From NCBI GenBank assembly GCA_964440115.1, contig CAYTPV010000001.1:124001-188000 (forward strand): 64,000 nucleotides of DNA. Direction: 5' to 3'. The translations under genes and the position numbers were made by a program. The stretch is from JAEWWD01 sp964440115 (GTDB lineage: Bacteria > Bacillota > Clostridia > Christensenellales > CAG-138). Positions 10,901 to 19,570 of the stretch are shown here, piece after piece; the first letter of the stretch is position 1; every line of letters begins with the position of its first letter. The notes under the pieces are model-generated. The model ran no database searches. It worked only from the letters and a program-made list of their open reading frames with translations, and was not told the DNA's origin.

Positions 10901-11012
10901 GCTGGGCAGCAGTTTTATTGTTAGAGGAATAACTGATGAAGACTATACCTGACTTCGTTTGCTCAAACTGAGCTGGTCTGTTCTTTGTATGCTGCATCGC
11001 TATGCTCTCCAT
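7995..11012 (-). CDS. TIR / P-loop NTPase / HD-domain protein (NLR-like)
   Basis: 1,005 residues. Residues about 22-135 form a bacterial TIR domain (FISYSSNNKTAAQRV, CWIAPRNIEPGSEYG, then SINRSGHVSSEVDAAF), with E94 in the place of the catalytic glutamate of NAD-cleaving TIRs. Residues about 240-460 resemble a STAND/AAA NTPase: Walker A G267-PGGIGKK-274, with K where S/T is usual, and Walker B VFFVD347. A long helical middle follows. The C-terminus has a YfbR/HDDC2-like HD fold with ISEHIYSAW (near 841) and LIHDLAEAKLGD (near 874). A start at 11012 has AAGGA 5 nt upstream. It is divergent from the RyR protein. By analogy with TIR-NTPase defence proteins it probably senses a trigger and cleaves NAD or a nucleotide; the HD could hydrolyse the product. 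Function is inferred. Confidence 0.85.
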   Translation of the reverse strand: MESIAMQHTKNRPAQFEQTKSGIVFISYSSNNKTAAQRVCDYIEDEGISCWIAPRNIEPGSEYGAQIINAIRRCKVFLLIASESINRSGHVSSEVDAAFDYRKPIIPYKIEAFTFSDEFRYYLGRMHHIEAFKSDSDGKDILIATIRQNITSYTKEDDLHDEPEIVELGGKQITANDNYKDENECPPDRKGICKYLLRIAHRNDSDIFDYTNTLQRRAVFERNAANYFSATLKAYDRKRSIDPNELMASVMEDVNSGGNTVVLRLMGPGGIGKKIYMQLLFLNMLDAFREEKSNCLPIYLSMDLYESIGAGNEGAEKEIENALIRDIHTILNYIKANSSLRPVFFVDSLRYFITSKVGPENVLEKIIEPLGRYKIIVAADTDMTDNRERAKHSTAFIEDKYKYLGVFDAVPFYDTENVKLCINSISAMYEYDIPNHDVEKLLRQLNIDEIDVFILRIIMDEMSSNVTLDENMDLAMLFEKNILDELRGDRELLYEICKYAFDFIYDEGWEPDEDAGDVKIWPILCAHPLNKGFMLAYYFIKTIEEAEEKNNDFSQIFDCFVPRCANKFVPPLADDNHSFQANLMNCIFKNYDSLNILQQSNAANWLGRINIRALSVGVIKFLEKKKNELTPKVKLANLFSPENMANQLLYRAICLSLIRLNQRSAMDDYLCNIITNDVANAINRGMAVEYYGEHDQIMENGDFNLDDDVDKGERVIIKLLNDIDVQLKSRDNSIEKDIITLCTLIQMRIQSRDCQPKYDMLGYVKRFNQELELYARRPSNIKSQKLFSYIEGMQEDLKEYLANSCDFDVGQQLYNTYRKIKDIKRVQWLQHNIPDPESISEHIYSAWLMAMLFLPEEVNEEDYCKREVLDMLLIHDLAEAKLGDQVLNLNEPRKELAIQNKVLRRLFLKGTYPDIANLSYYYNIWTGYYNGTRFNARLARDVNLVQTVYTFCEYYHKYPEAFCTEDLIEWMAISDQLETNLGDDLFKKLIQKNPDFVSITLVRKG

Positions 11013-11378
11013 ATATATCCTTACTTAATTTGGTATATATCTCAGGTGCGCCTTATAACATTAAGTTAACGCAATATGAAAACGATATCATGTTGTACTG
11101 AGCCTGATAGAACATTTTCTTTATAAATAACAATACGGTAGATAAGCCCCGCTTTCCGGTTTGCCCTCTTTATAATTACGATGCTTGAAAATGAACTCAA
11201 TGCTTATACACATTTTAAATGATATCACCCAGGAGCTTACTGCAACGTTTGTATCTGTTGAATGTTTACATTTCTCCAATTATCTCCCATAATCGCGTAA
11301 TTTTATTATACTCAAAAATTCATCCTCGTCAAACAGCAATCCATGAAATATATACGATTTGCACGAATTCAAAGGTAA

Positions 11379-11407
11379 TTGACAGGGTTTCCCTGCTCAT
11401 ATATCAT
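11379..11407 (+). promoter_or_regulatory. Sigma-A-type promoter for the RyR membrane gene
   Basis: TTGACA at 11379-11384 and TATCAT at 11402-11407 are separated by 17 bp. This gives a leader of roughly 95 nt to the ATG at 11508. The 495-bp divergent region 11013-11507 otherwise shows no gene. Confidence 0.6.
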
Positions 11408-11507
11408 GCATATAGGTCAACGAGAACTATCATTATGTGATAGACACGCTAGAGTTTTAACCCAATGCAATAACAACTACACGCCATCCGGCCAGCAGGA
11501 GGTTCAA

Positions 11508-13334
11508 ATGCCTTATATTATTTGTTTATTCCTGTCGATAGTGGCTTTAGTTTCAAGCGTTGTTAGCTTCCGTCTCAGAAGCAGGGATAAGATAAATTCC
11601 GGTTGGATGCCTGCGATCTACATCCTATTCGCTGGGGTTGGACTCTCCCTATTTTTTTTATTTTTACCGGTCTATTACTTTCATTTCTTCGCGGATGATA
11701 TTGTGCGCATGCCCAAAACCGTCCTCATTTCGCTCCACAACGTCATTCGCGTCTTCGTGTGCGACGGCGAGTTCGACATCATTCACGATGCCCTTGATGG
11801 GCAACTGCCGTGGATGAACACGCTCTACATTCTGGTTGCGGAGATTCTATATGTTATCGCGCCCGTTCTAACGGCGAGCTTCGTTCTATCATTCTTCATG
11901 AACAACGCTGCGCACTATAAGTTCTGGCGAAACCGTAATGCTTCATTATTCATCCTGTCGGAATTGAACGTAAAGTCTCTGGTATTAGCTCAAAGCATCA
12001 ACGCGAATGAGGATGCTTGCAACAACCAGTACCTAATTATCTTTACCGACGTCGGAAAATCCATCGAGGAAAACCACAATGAGCTTGTAAGAGATGCAAA
12101 ATTGCTCAACAGCGTCATTCTGGGCGAAGATGTAGTCGATATCAATATCGAGGGACACAAGTCTAGCGCAATCGTCCGTTTTTTCTTGATTAAGGCCGCT
12201 GAAGACGATAATGTTGAAGACTATCTTCGCTTAGTGAATTCATACGGACAGCGCAAGGATACGGAAATCTATGTATTCAGCGATAATATTGAAAGTGAAT
12301 ATATCGTGGATTCCACTTACAACGACTTACTACGAAAGACACCCCACTTGCGTAAGGTTCGTCGGATCAATACAGCACGGTACATGTTGTATTCGATGCT
12401 TTATAATGGTAAGATATCGCTGTTCAGCTCTGCACACGCCGTTATGCGGGATGAGGTGAAGCAAGTCTCCATAATGATACTCGGACTACAGGGGTTGGGA
12501 CTGGAATTCTTTAAAGCCGCGATCTGGTGCGGACAAATGGACGGTTACAGGCTAAATATCAATGCATTTGATAGTATGGATGCTCCCGAAAGCCGAATGC
12601 GGGCCCGATATCCTGAACTGATAGAAAAAAATCGCAGCACCGAACTCGGAGATGCGCACTATGATCTTAAATTCTTCGGCGGTAATTTCGGTGACTTTCA
12701 GAGACAAGAGTTTTATGACAAAGCGCGTAGCCTAAATGATACCACATGTGTGTTTGTCTGCCTAGGCGATGATGAGAAAAATATTGAAGCGGCTATTCGA
12801 ATCAGGATAATGTTCGAGCAGATCCATATACATCCTACAATCTATGCGGTCGTTTATCATCCACTCAAATCCGAGATGCTCAAGCGCTCTCCACTGATTA
12901 ACTACAGTGGAGACTTATTGGATATTGATCCAGTTTGTAGTATCAAAGACTATTACTCGTATGAAACGATACTTAATAGCGAACTTGAAACCGACTCCCT
13001 ACGTATTCATCTGCGATGGGCAAGCGGCAACAGCTTCGACCAGTCGGAGTATTACAGATATTCTTCAATGTCATCCGCAATTCATCAGAGAATGCGGCTA
13101 GAACTAGGAATCCCTTTGACATCTGACTCAGATGCGCTTGAGCATAAGCGCTGGAACGCATACATGAGGACGGAAGGTTATATCTATAGCGGTTCATCTG
13201 AGAAAGCTTCGCGTAATAATATCGGGCGCATGCACAACACACTGGTGCCATTCCAGAATCTGTCGGATGAAGAGAAGCTAAAGGATTCGCGAATTATCGG
13301 CAGGATTTCGGGAAACAATCCTCTGGAAACATAA
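11508..13334 (+). CDS. Membrane protein with two TrkA-N-like Rossmann domains and a RyR-like C-terminus
   Basis: 608 residues from the ATG at 11508, which has CAGGAGG 5 nt upstream; the frame is open upstream but without signals. Three hydrophobic segments (about 2-23, 33-61, 105-130) anchor it. Two Rossmann-like units follow, the first near residue 143 (ASLFILSELN) and the second near 320 (VSIMILGLQGLGLEFF, later CVFVCLGDDEKN), as in TrkA-N/RCK nucleotide-binding proteins. The last ~70 residues (EHKRWNAYMRTEGYIYSG, then MHNTLVPFQNLSDEEKLKD) fit the RyR domain. TrkA-N plus RyR proteins are known from prokaryotes and are thought to bind nucleotide-type ligands. Likely a membrane sensor or effector gated by a nucleotide, working with the TIR protein or the downstream operon; inferred. 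Confidence 0.75.
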   Translation: MPYIICLFLSIVALVSSVVSFRLRSRDKINSGWMPAIYILFAGVGLSLFFLFLPVYYFHFFADDIVRMPKTVLISLHNVIRVFVCDGEFDIIHDALDGQLPWMNTLYILVAEILYVIAPVLTASFVLSFFMNNAAHYKFWRNRNASLFILSELNVKSLVLAQSINANEDACNNQYLIIFTDVGKSIEENHNELVRDAKLLNSVILGEDVVDINIEGHKSSAIVRFFLIKAAEDDNVEDYLRLVNSYGQRKDTEIYVFSDNIESEYIVDSTYNDLLRKTPHLRKVRRINTARYMLYSMLYNGKISLFSSAHAVMRDEVKQVSIMILGLQGLGLEFFKAAIWCGQMDGYRLNINAFDSMDAPESRMRARYPELIEKNRSTELGDAHYDLKFFGGNFGDFQRQEFYDKARSLNDTTCVFVCLGDDEKNIEAAIRIRIMFEQIHIHPTIYAVVYHPLKSEMLKRSPLINYSGDLLDIDPVCSIKDYYSYETILNSELETDSLRIHLRWASGNSFDQSEYYRYSSMSSAIHQRMRLELGIPLTSDSDALEHKRWNAYMRTEGYIYSGSSEKASRNNIGRMHNTLVPFQNLSDEEKLKDSRIIGRISGNNPLET

Positions 13335-13913
13335 ATTTTGATAATTAGTTGTTCATGATTTGGAAAATGGTCCTCACCTATTGATGAGAAATACTTCAGT
13401 AACACAAGCATTCCGTATTAAGTATATCATTCCTGTAAAACTTTTATATTTAAGATTACTAAGAGCATATAACATCCTACACCCGCACACGCCGAGTTCA
13501 GATCAGGCCATAATCGGCATTTTCCGCACAATGAATAACTGGAGCAAGAAAATTACTGAATATATTGGAATTAATAGATAAAAATAACTGTAACTTATTG
13601 TCTTTCATGGTCGATTGATGTAAAATGCATAATGGAACTTAAAAAACCGTTCAGAACTTAGATTCATCAGAATGCATGTGGTGTACCCATAAACACCATT
13701 AGCGAAATCCAATATGTTTAATCGAATGAGTCCAAGCCCCATTGCCATTATTTCGACTTTTTTTGAGACGGATACGTTTTCGTCCCGAAAAATACATATT
13801 ATTACAATCATGCACCTATAGTGACGGGCATACGTTCACTCATCTTTTCGTGCACGGATACTCAATTATCACACGAGACTGCTCTGGATTGACACGCAGC
13901 AGGAGGTAATAGA
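13335..13913. other. 579-bp gap before the vWA operon
   Basis: AT-rich sequence with only short, signal-less frames on both strands. The inverted motif GGATACG..CGTCCCG near 13770 lies in the part expected to carry the operon promoter, but no convincing -35/-10 pair was found. I see no gene here. Confidence 0.5.
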
Positions 13914-16052
13914 ATGATTTCGGAAGGGCGCAGGCGCGGCTATATTAGGGGCAATAAGCTTTTGAAATCTTTAGTATTGCTCCTGATCGTAGCTGCACTT
14001 TTTTCAAACACATCTTTCGCTGCGACGACAAATGCGCATTCCCGAATAATTAACATTGTGTACGACGATTCAGGGAGCATGATCAAGTCAGATGGGCAGT
14101 TGGTAGATACCTGGTGCCAAGCGAAATATGCAATGGAAGTCTTTTCAGCCTTGCTTGGCGAAAAGGACACAATGAACATCTTCGTCATGAGCGATTTTGA
14201 CGACAGGAACACGGCGGCCGGGCCTCGAATCGTCCTTAATGGCGGCGACGGGGCCGATGTGAATGTGGCAAAGATACACGGCATGCTCACCACTGCCGGG
14301 AACACGCCGTTCAATACCGTCCGCAAGGCCTATGAGGCGCTCGCTTCTGCCGTCTCGGACGAGAAATGGCTCGTTGTGTTAACCGATGGCGAGTTTCAGG
14401 GTGCTAGCAATATCGATAGTTTTTTTGCCAAAAAAGAGCCGAATATCAACGTTATGTTTTTGAGCATGGGTCCGAACGCCGACTCGATCACGCCCAACGA
14501 AGGGCAGCATATCTATTTTGAAAAAGCACGAACGAACAGCGACATATTGAGCAAGATCACGGATATTTGCACGCGTATCTTCAACAGCGACAGATTGAAC
14601 GTGAACGTTTCAACGCAGACGTTTTCTTTCGATGTGCCGATGGGAGAGCTCGTCGTGTTCGCGCAGGGTACAAATGTGAATATTGCCGGCATAAAGAATC
14701 CCTCCGGCCAGGAAATACCATGTTACAGCCTGCCGGTGGAGGTTCGTTACAGCGAGCAGGCGGCTACAAATTACAGCGACGCAAAAATCGCCAGAGAGCT
14801 TACGGGCAACATTGCCACCTTCAAGGGTGATTTTCCCGCAGGAGCCTATACTGTCGAGGTGTCCGGCGCGGAGACTATCGAAGTCTACTACAAGCCCAAC
14901 ATTGAAATTGCTGCCTATCTGATCGATACCGATGGTAACGAGGTGACTGAGAAGGAAGCTCTAAAGGCCGGCGAATACACCATTCAGTTTGGCTTTGTGG
15001 GTGGCGGTACCAAGGAGCGTGTCAGCGAATCAAAACTCCTCGGGAATGTTGCCTACAGTGCAACCATCATCAACAATGGCGTTCAACACGAAAAAACGTA
15101 TGTTTCGGGGGATCCAATCACGCTGGAGGAAGGCTCGCTGCACATCAATGCCACGGCTCGTTTTCTCGAATACAATTCTGTCTCCACTTCCTTGGAATAT
15201 GTGATTTATAAAGATAAAAATATCGAGTTTTCCGAAATCGAAGATCCTGTGTACAACGTGACTAAAAATGGTCTCGAAGTGTTGTCCCCCATTCGCATCA
15301 AAGCGAGCATGGAGGGCCGGGCGCTAACGCCGGATCAATGGGCAGAATTTGGCGTACCCGCCGTGGTGCTGGCAGACGATGGAGAATTCGAACTCGGTGC
15401 GTTCACGGTGAAAAAGTCCGATGAGATCGGCGTGTTCAGTGTCTATCCGTCGCTCGGTGAGGGAGAAATCTATACGGGCACCTATAATGACCGAGCCTAT
15501 ACGCTGAGCTTCGCCGAAAAGCATGGTGATTCCACGTGGTCGGGAAGAATGAACGGCTCTTTAAAGCTTTCAGACAGCCGCACATGGCTGGAGCGCAACC
15601 TCAAGCGCATCATGCAGCTCTCTATCACGGCTCTGATCGTCCTGTTCCTGCTAGGGTATATCCCGCCGTTCAAGCGATATCTGCCTCGGCGGCTGAAAAA
15701 GCGCCCTGCCATTGACTGCAAGCCGAACATGCCCGGTGTGCGCGCAATGAAGGCGAGTGGTCGGTACAAGAAAAGAATCCTACCCACGCTAATACCTTAT
15801 CGAGCGGAGCGTGGGACCATCAAATTCATTCCGCCGGGTGCACCGAGTGTTCCGGTACTAAAAGTAAAGGCTGCTGGAGGAAACGCCCTGTATATCACCA
15901 ATGTCCGTGATTACGCGGGAAAAGCCCATATTGCCTTTGACGGTACGCCAATCGAAAAAGAGAAAACAAAGCCCATGCGCAAGAGTGCAGGCATGATGAT
16001 AACGGTAAAAACCAAGGAGCTTACCTACACCTGTACGCCGTCGATAAAATAA
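13914..16052 (+). CDS. Secreted, membrane-tethered vWA-domain protein
   Basis: 712 residues; AGGAGGT precedes the ATG by 7 nt. An N-terminal signal sequence (LLKSLVLLLIVAALFSNTSFA) is followed by a von Willebrand A domain with a complete-looking MIDAS. The elements are D51-x-S53-x-S55 in DDSGSM, the Thr in GNTPFNTV and the Asp in VVLTDGEF. Beta-rich sequence fills the middle. A single transmembrane helix (about 566-590, ITALIVLFLLGYI) leads to a basic cytoplasmic tail of about 120 residues. The bulk is therefore outside and the tail inside. It is the first gene of the operon with the tubulin-like gene 21 bp downstream. A vWA protein next to a tubulin-superfamily gene matches the membrane-remodelling context described for FtsZ-like families; the ligand is unknown. 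Confidence 0.85.
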   Translation: MISEGRRRGYIRGNKLLKSLVLLLIVAALFSNTSFAATTNAHSRIINIVYDDSGSMIKSDGQLVDTWCQAKYAMEVFSALLGEKDTMNIFVMSDFDDRNTAAGPRIVLNGGDGADVNVAKIHGMLTTAGNTPFNTVRKAYEALASAVSDEKWLVVLTDGEFQGASNIDSFFAKKEPNINVMFLSMGPNADSITPNEGQHIYFEKARTNSDILSKITDICTRIFNSDRLNVNVSTQTFSFDVPMGELVVFAQGTNVNIAGIKNPSGQEIPCYSLPVEVRYSEQAATNYSDAKIARELTGNIATFKGDFPAGAYTVEVSGAETIEVYYKPNIEIAAYLIDTDGNEVTEKEALKAGEYTIQFGFVGGGTKERVSESKLLGNVAYSATIINNGVQHEKTYVSGDPITLEEGSLHINATARFLEYNSVSTSLEYVIYKDKNIEFSEIEDPVYNVTKNGLEVLSPIRIKASMEGRALTPDQWAEFGVPAVVLADDGEFELGAFTVKKSDEIGVFSVYPSLGEGEIYTGTYNDRAYTLSFAEKHGDSTWSGRMNGSLKLSDSRTWLERNLKRIMQLSITALIVLFLLGYIPPFKRYLPRRLKKRPAIDCKPNMPGVRAMKASGRYKKRILPTLIPYRAERGTIKFIPPGAPSVPVLKVKAAGGNALYITNVRDYAGKAHIAFDGTPIEKEKTKPMRKSAGMMITVKTKELTYTCTPSIK

Positions 16053-16073
16053 TAACATAGGAGGGTATCTAAC

Positions 16074-19000
16074 ATGATCGCACCCACATTGTTGGTAGGG
16101 CTTGGGGGAACCGGTTCTAAGATAGTATGCCGCGTTTCGTCACTCATTAGCGCTGAACAGCGGAATCATTTAGGTTTCGCTGTCTTCGATACGGATATCA
16201 ACGAGCTCCGCGACATTGAAAAGTCTAACCCGTTCATCAAGACGATACAGACATCCACGAAGCTGTCCGTGGGAGAGTATTTGAATATCGACACGCACTC
16301 ACGGGATAGCTGGTTCCCCGTGAACGCCATCCTCAACAGCAAAACGCTCACCGAGGGCGCGGGTCAGGTGCGCGCCGTTTCGAGGCTGGCGTTTGATACC
16401 GCCATCCGTGCGGGAAAGATGGAGCCGTTGCACGAGGCGATACAGGATCTTTACAAGCTTGAGGAAGGCCAGTCCGAACAGGCACTCCGCGTCATCATCG
16501 TAAGCTCTCTAGCAGGCGGCACGGGCTCCGGCCTTATTTTGCCGGTGGCGCTCTATATCAAAAACTATCTGGCCACGCGCTTCCGTCAAAGCGCGAACAT
16601 CACGAGAGGGTTCTTCATTCTTCCCGAGGTGTTTGACGAAGTGATACGCGGGCAGGCGGAGCGCAACAGCCTCAGGAGTAATGCCTACGCGACACTGCGC
16701 GAACTCGATGCCTTCTTGATGAAGGGCGACGCCACTCTACCCGAAAAATACACCAGCACCGTTCGTATGGAATTCCCGCGCGTGGGCTCTTACGGCTACG
16801 ACGAGTACAACGTGCGCCCGTATGACTTCTGCTTCCTCTTCGATGCGCAAAACGCTCAGGGCAGCAAGCTCAATTCCTTCAATCAATATCTCGACCATGC
16901 CGCGAACTGCATCTACGCCCAATCAATAGGGCCCATGAACAAGCGCAGCAACTCCTCCGAGGATAACACCATTCGTAGATTGTGCGCCGAGCGGGGCCGC
17001 AACCGCTACGCTGGCGCGGGCTCTTCCATGCTTATCTACCCCATGGAGGATATCAAGGAATATATCGCGCTCAATTGGGCGAAGGAATGTGTTTCCAAGC
17101 AATGGCTCGTGTTTGACAACATGTTCAAAGAGCAACAGCGCATAAACGCCAACAAGCGGGCGCAAGGCATCCACACCGTGGAGCCCAACCCTGCCCAAAA
17201 CTATGTGACGACGGTCAACACGATGGACGGCAACGGCGATCCGTTTGCCAAGTCTATTGTGAATGCATGCTCCATTTACGATGAGAGCGGCATCGTGCGG
17301 TTAGATGAAAAATGGAACGAGTACGTTAAGGCGCTCATCGACAAGATCACTGCGGACGAATCGGCTGGCCAACCCGATCTCGACGCGCAGAGAACACAAG
17401 CGTGCTCTTGCGTCTCGAGCCTAGAGGGCGGCAGCGAATCGTGGGAGGCATTTCAGGAGGCATACCGCGAGATTGACAAATACCGTGCGATGATCGTTAA
17501 GCGCGTAGAGGAGACCGCTCGTACCATCGCTTATACGATGTTCCGCGCTCCCAACGACTCCATCACTTCCGATCGGCAGAAGCACCAGTTGGAGACTTAT
17601 TTGCGCGATGAAGAAGGCAAGTTCATCCACCCCAACGCAGTCCGGTATTTTCTTTATCAGGCGCTTGATCTGCTCAAGAGCCAGAAGCGCGTCGTGGAAA
17701 CGAACACAAAGAGTGCCATTAAACATTTCGAAACCTTTGCCAAGGCGAATTTCGACGATAAGAGCACCGATACGGTCGAAACCGTAGAAAGCCTCTCCAG
17801 CCGAAAAATATCCCTCATCAACAAGCTTACGGGCAAACTCAGCGGCGATCAGGAGGACTTAAAGTCGGCATATACCAACTACCTTACAATTGCAGACGCA
17901 TACCGCGTGGACGCGGTGCTCGAGAGGGTGCTGCAAGAGGGTATCGACTATGTAAACGGCCTATGTGACGCGTTCCAGAGCTTTTATCTCTCGTTCGATA
18001 GAAAGGTCAGCAGCATCGAAAAGCGTATTTCCGATATCGCCAAGAAGTACGAGCACACCAAAGGCACCACAGCGCGCTATGTATGCGCCTCAGTAAAATG
18101 CTTGAAGGAAATGCTCAAAGAATACCCGTATTCAGGCGGCACGATAAAGCTCGACGGAGCGCTCGCGGAGGATATCTACGGAAAGGTTCGCAAATATTCG
18201 ATGCTCTCAACAAAGCCCGATAACAGCAGCTATTTCAGCGAGATCTTCGAGGAAGGAATCTTGGGCTTCTTTAAAAGCACTTTAATGAGGATCTACGGCG
18301 ACGACGTAGATATTGATATCATCACCGCGCTTGAGCGGGAAGTCAACTACGAGCAAGGCAATTACGACAGTGTCGGCATGCAGCTCTACGTGCGCGATAC
18401 CATACAATCCACCCGCGCTCTCTCCTGCCCGTTTATTGAGAAACCCTTGGGCGAGGAGCGGGACCCGATCTACGCCTGCGCCTTTAACCCGAGCCTGAAC
18501 CCGCACGATAACTCGCCCCACTCCATGCTCATCGATAAGGAGCTCAAAAACGCAGGCGGCGTGGAGGACGAGGATATTGGAAAAAACATGATACTCTTCT
18601 ATCAGTCCTTCTACGGACTCAGAGCGAACGATTTGAGTAAGTTCGCACCGCCTGAAAGATCTGTTACCTCCAGTCGCGACGCGGGCGAGTATTTCAAGGC
18701 GTACTACGAACTTGTGGACATGGTGCACCCCGAGGCGCATAGGAGTAAGGCAATCACGCCGCATATCGACCGCTGGTGGCATGTTGTTATGAAAATGCCC
18801 GATCTTGATGAGGAAAACCAGACTAACCAGGAGCGCCGTATCTACGCGGCGTTCTTCTGGGGCCTTGTGGGCGACTTTTTTGAGCTGTTCGATGCGGGTA
18901 CAGAGCAGAAGATGTACCGCCTGAAGGTGGATGATTTAAATTTGGAGGAGGGTTACGATACCCTTATCGTCTCCAACGGCACACCCTGTGACCACCTCTA

Positions 19001-19532
19001 CGAGGTGCTCGACGCACTCGCCATCTACCCCGATCTCGTCAACAGAATACTTGAGCGGGTCGAAAACTTCACCACGGACGACGTGAACACCAACGGCTCC
19101 AGCAGCATCAAAGAGGGCATGCTTTACAACTACCTCCGCACCTTCCGCATCAAGGAATACCCCTTAGGTGCTGACAACAAGGTGCGCAGCATATTTGATA
19201 TCCCCATGCTCATGAAACGCTCTGTCACCTCAGATATGTATCATGAGGAAAGCGTGCTGCAGATACTCAAGGCGGAAATTTCCGAGATCAAAAGCCACCT
19301 CTCGCGGTTCTTTACGGTAAAGGAGCTGCCAGAGATGATGGGCGCGCTCTTGCGCGAACAGTTCGAGATGTTCCTGCGGGACGTCGAGATCGAAAAAGAA
19401 AAGATCAGGGATATCTACCACGATTACCTGTTTAGCAGAACATGCAGTATTATCGCCAAGGCATTCGAGGATCTCGTCCTTAGAACGGACGCCAAGCAGG
19501 TGCAGGCGCGCGCAAGGGAGTTGAGCAAGTAG
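16074..19532 (+). CDS. Tubulin-like (Tubulin_2/FtsZ-superfamily) protein
   Basis: 1,152 residues; GGAGGG lies 9 nt before the ATG. The N-terminus LLVGLGGTGSKIV (6-18) fits the first nucleotide-binding loop of the FtsZ/tubulin fold. VFDTDIN (37-43) fits the second beta-strand loop. SSLAGGTGSG (144-153) is a clear form of the tubulin signature (GGGTGSG), binding the phosphates of GTP. The remaining ~900 residues are helical, far longer than FtsZ (~380) and without a recognisable FtsZ C-terminus. Makarova and Koonin (2010) proposed that a tubulin-superfamily family paired with vWA proteins forms a membrane-remodelling system, and this pair fits that idea. Probably a GTP-dependent filament or switch at the membrane; polymerisation is not demonstrable from sequence. 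Confidence 0.85.
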   Translation: MIAPTLLVGLGGTGSKIVCRVSSLISAEQRNHLGFAVFDTDINELRDIEKSNPFIKTIQTSTKLSVGEYLNIDTHSRDSWFPVNAILNSKTLTEGAGQVRAVSRLAFDTAIRAGKMEPLHEAIQDLYKLEEGQSEQALRVIIVSSLAGGTGSGLILPVALYIKNYLATRFRQSANITRGFFILPEVFDEVIRGQAERNSLRSNAYATLRELDAFLMKGDATLPEKYTSTVRMEFPRVGSYGYDEYNVRPYDFCFLFDAQNAQGSKLNSFNQYLDHAANCIYAQSIGPMNKRSNSSEDNTIRRLCAERGRNRYAGAGSSMLIYPMEDIKEYIALNWAKECVSKQWLVFDNMFKEQQRINANKRAQGIHTVEPNPAQNYVTTVNTMDGNGDPFAKSIVNACSIYDESGIVRLDEKWNEYVKALIDKITADESAGQPDLDAQRTQACSCVSSLEGGSESWEAFQEAYREIDKYRAMIVKRVEETARTIAYTMFRAPNDSITSDRQKHQLETYLRDEEGKFIHPNAVRYFLYQALDLLKSQKRVVETNTKSAIKHFETFAKANFDDKSTDTVETVESLSSRKISLINKLTGKLSGDQEDLKSAYTNYLTIADAYRVDAVLERVLQEGIDYVNGLCDAFQSFYLSFDRKVSSIEKRISDIAKKYEHTKGTTARYVCASVKCLKEMLKEYPYSGGTIKLDGALAEDIYGKVRKYSMLSTKPDNSSYFSEIFEEGILGFFKSTLMRIYGDDVDIDIITALEREVNYEQGNYDSVGMQLYVRDTIQSTRALSCPFIEKPLGEERDPIYACAFNPSLNPHDNSPHSMLIDKELKNAGGVEDEDIGKNMILFYQSFYGLRANDLSKFAPPERSVTSSRDAGEYFKAYYELVDMVHPEAHRSKAITPHIDRWWHVVMKMPDLDEENQTNQERRIYAAFFWGLVGDFFELFDAGTEQKMYRLKVDDLNLEEGYDTLIVSNGTPCDHLYEVLDALAIYPDLVNRILERVENFTTDDVNTNGSSSIKEGMLYNYLRTFRIKEYPLGADNKVRSIFDIPMLMKRSVTSDMYHEESVLQILKAEISEIKSHLSRFFTVKELPEMMGALLREQFEMFLRDVEIEKEKIRDIYHDYLFSRTCSIIAKAFEDLVLRTDAKQVQARARELSK

Positions 19533-19570
19533 GCCTTCGGTCCGGAAAATGCATGCAAAGGGGCGGTAGG

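Noticed and set aside
13605..13811. 68-codon minus-strand frame before the vWA gene
   Set aside because: No ribosome site, no recognisable fold, AT-rich sequence.
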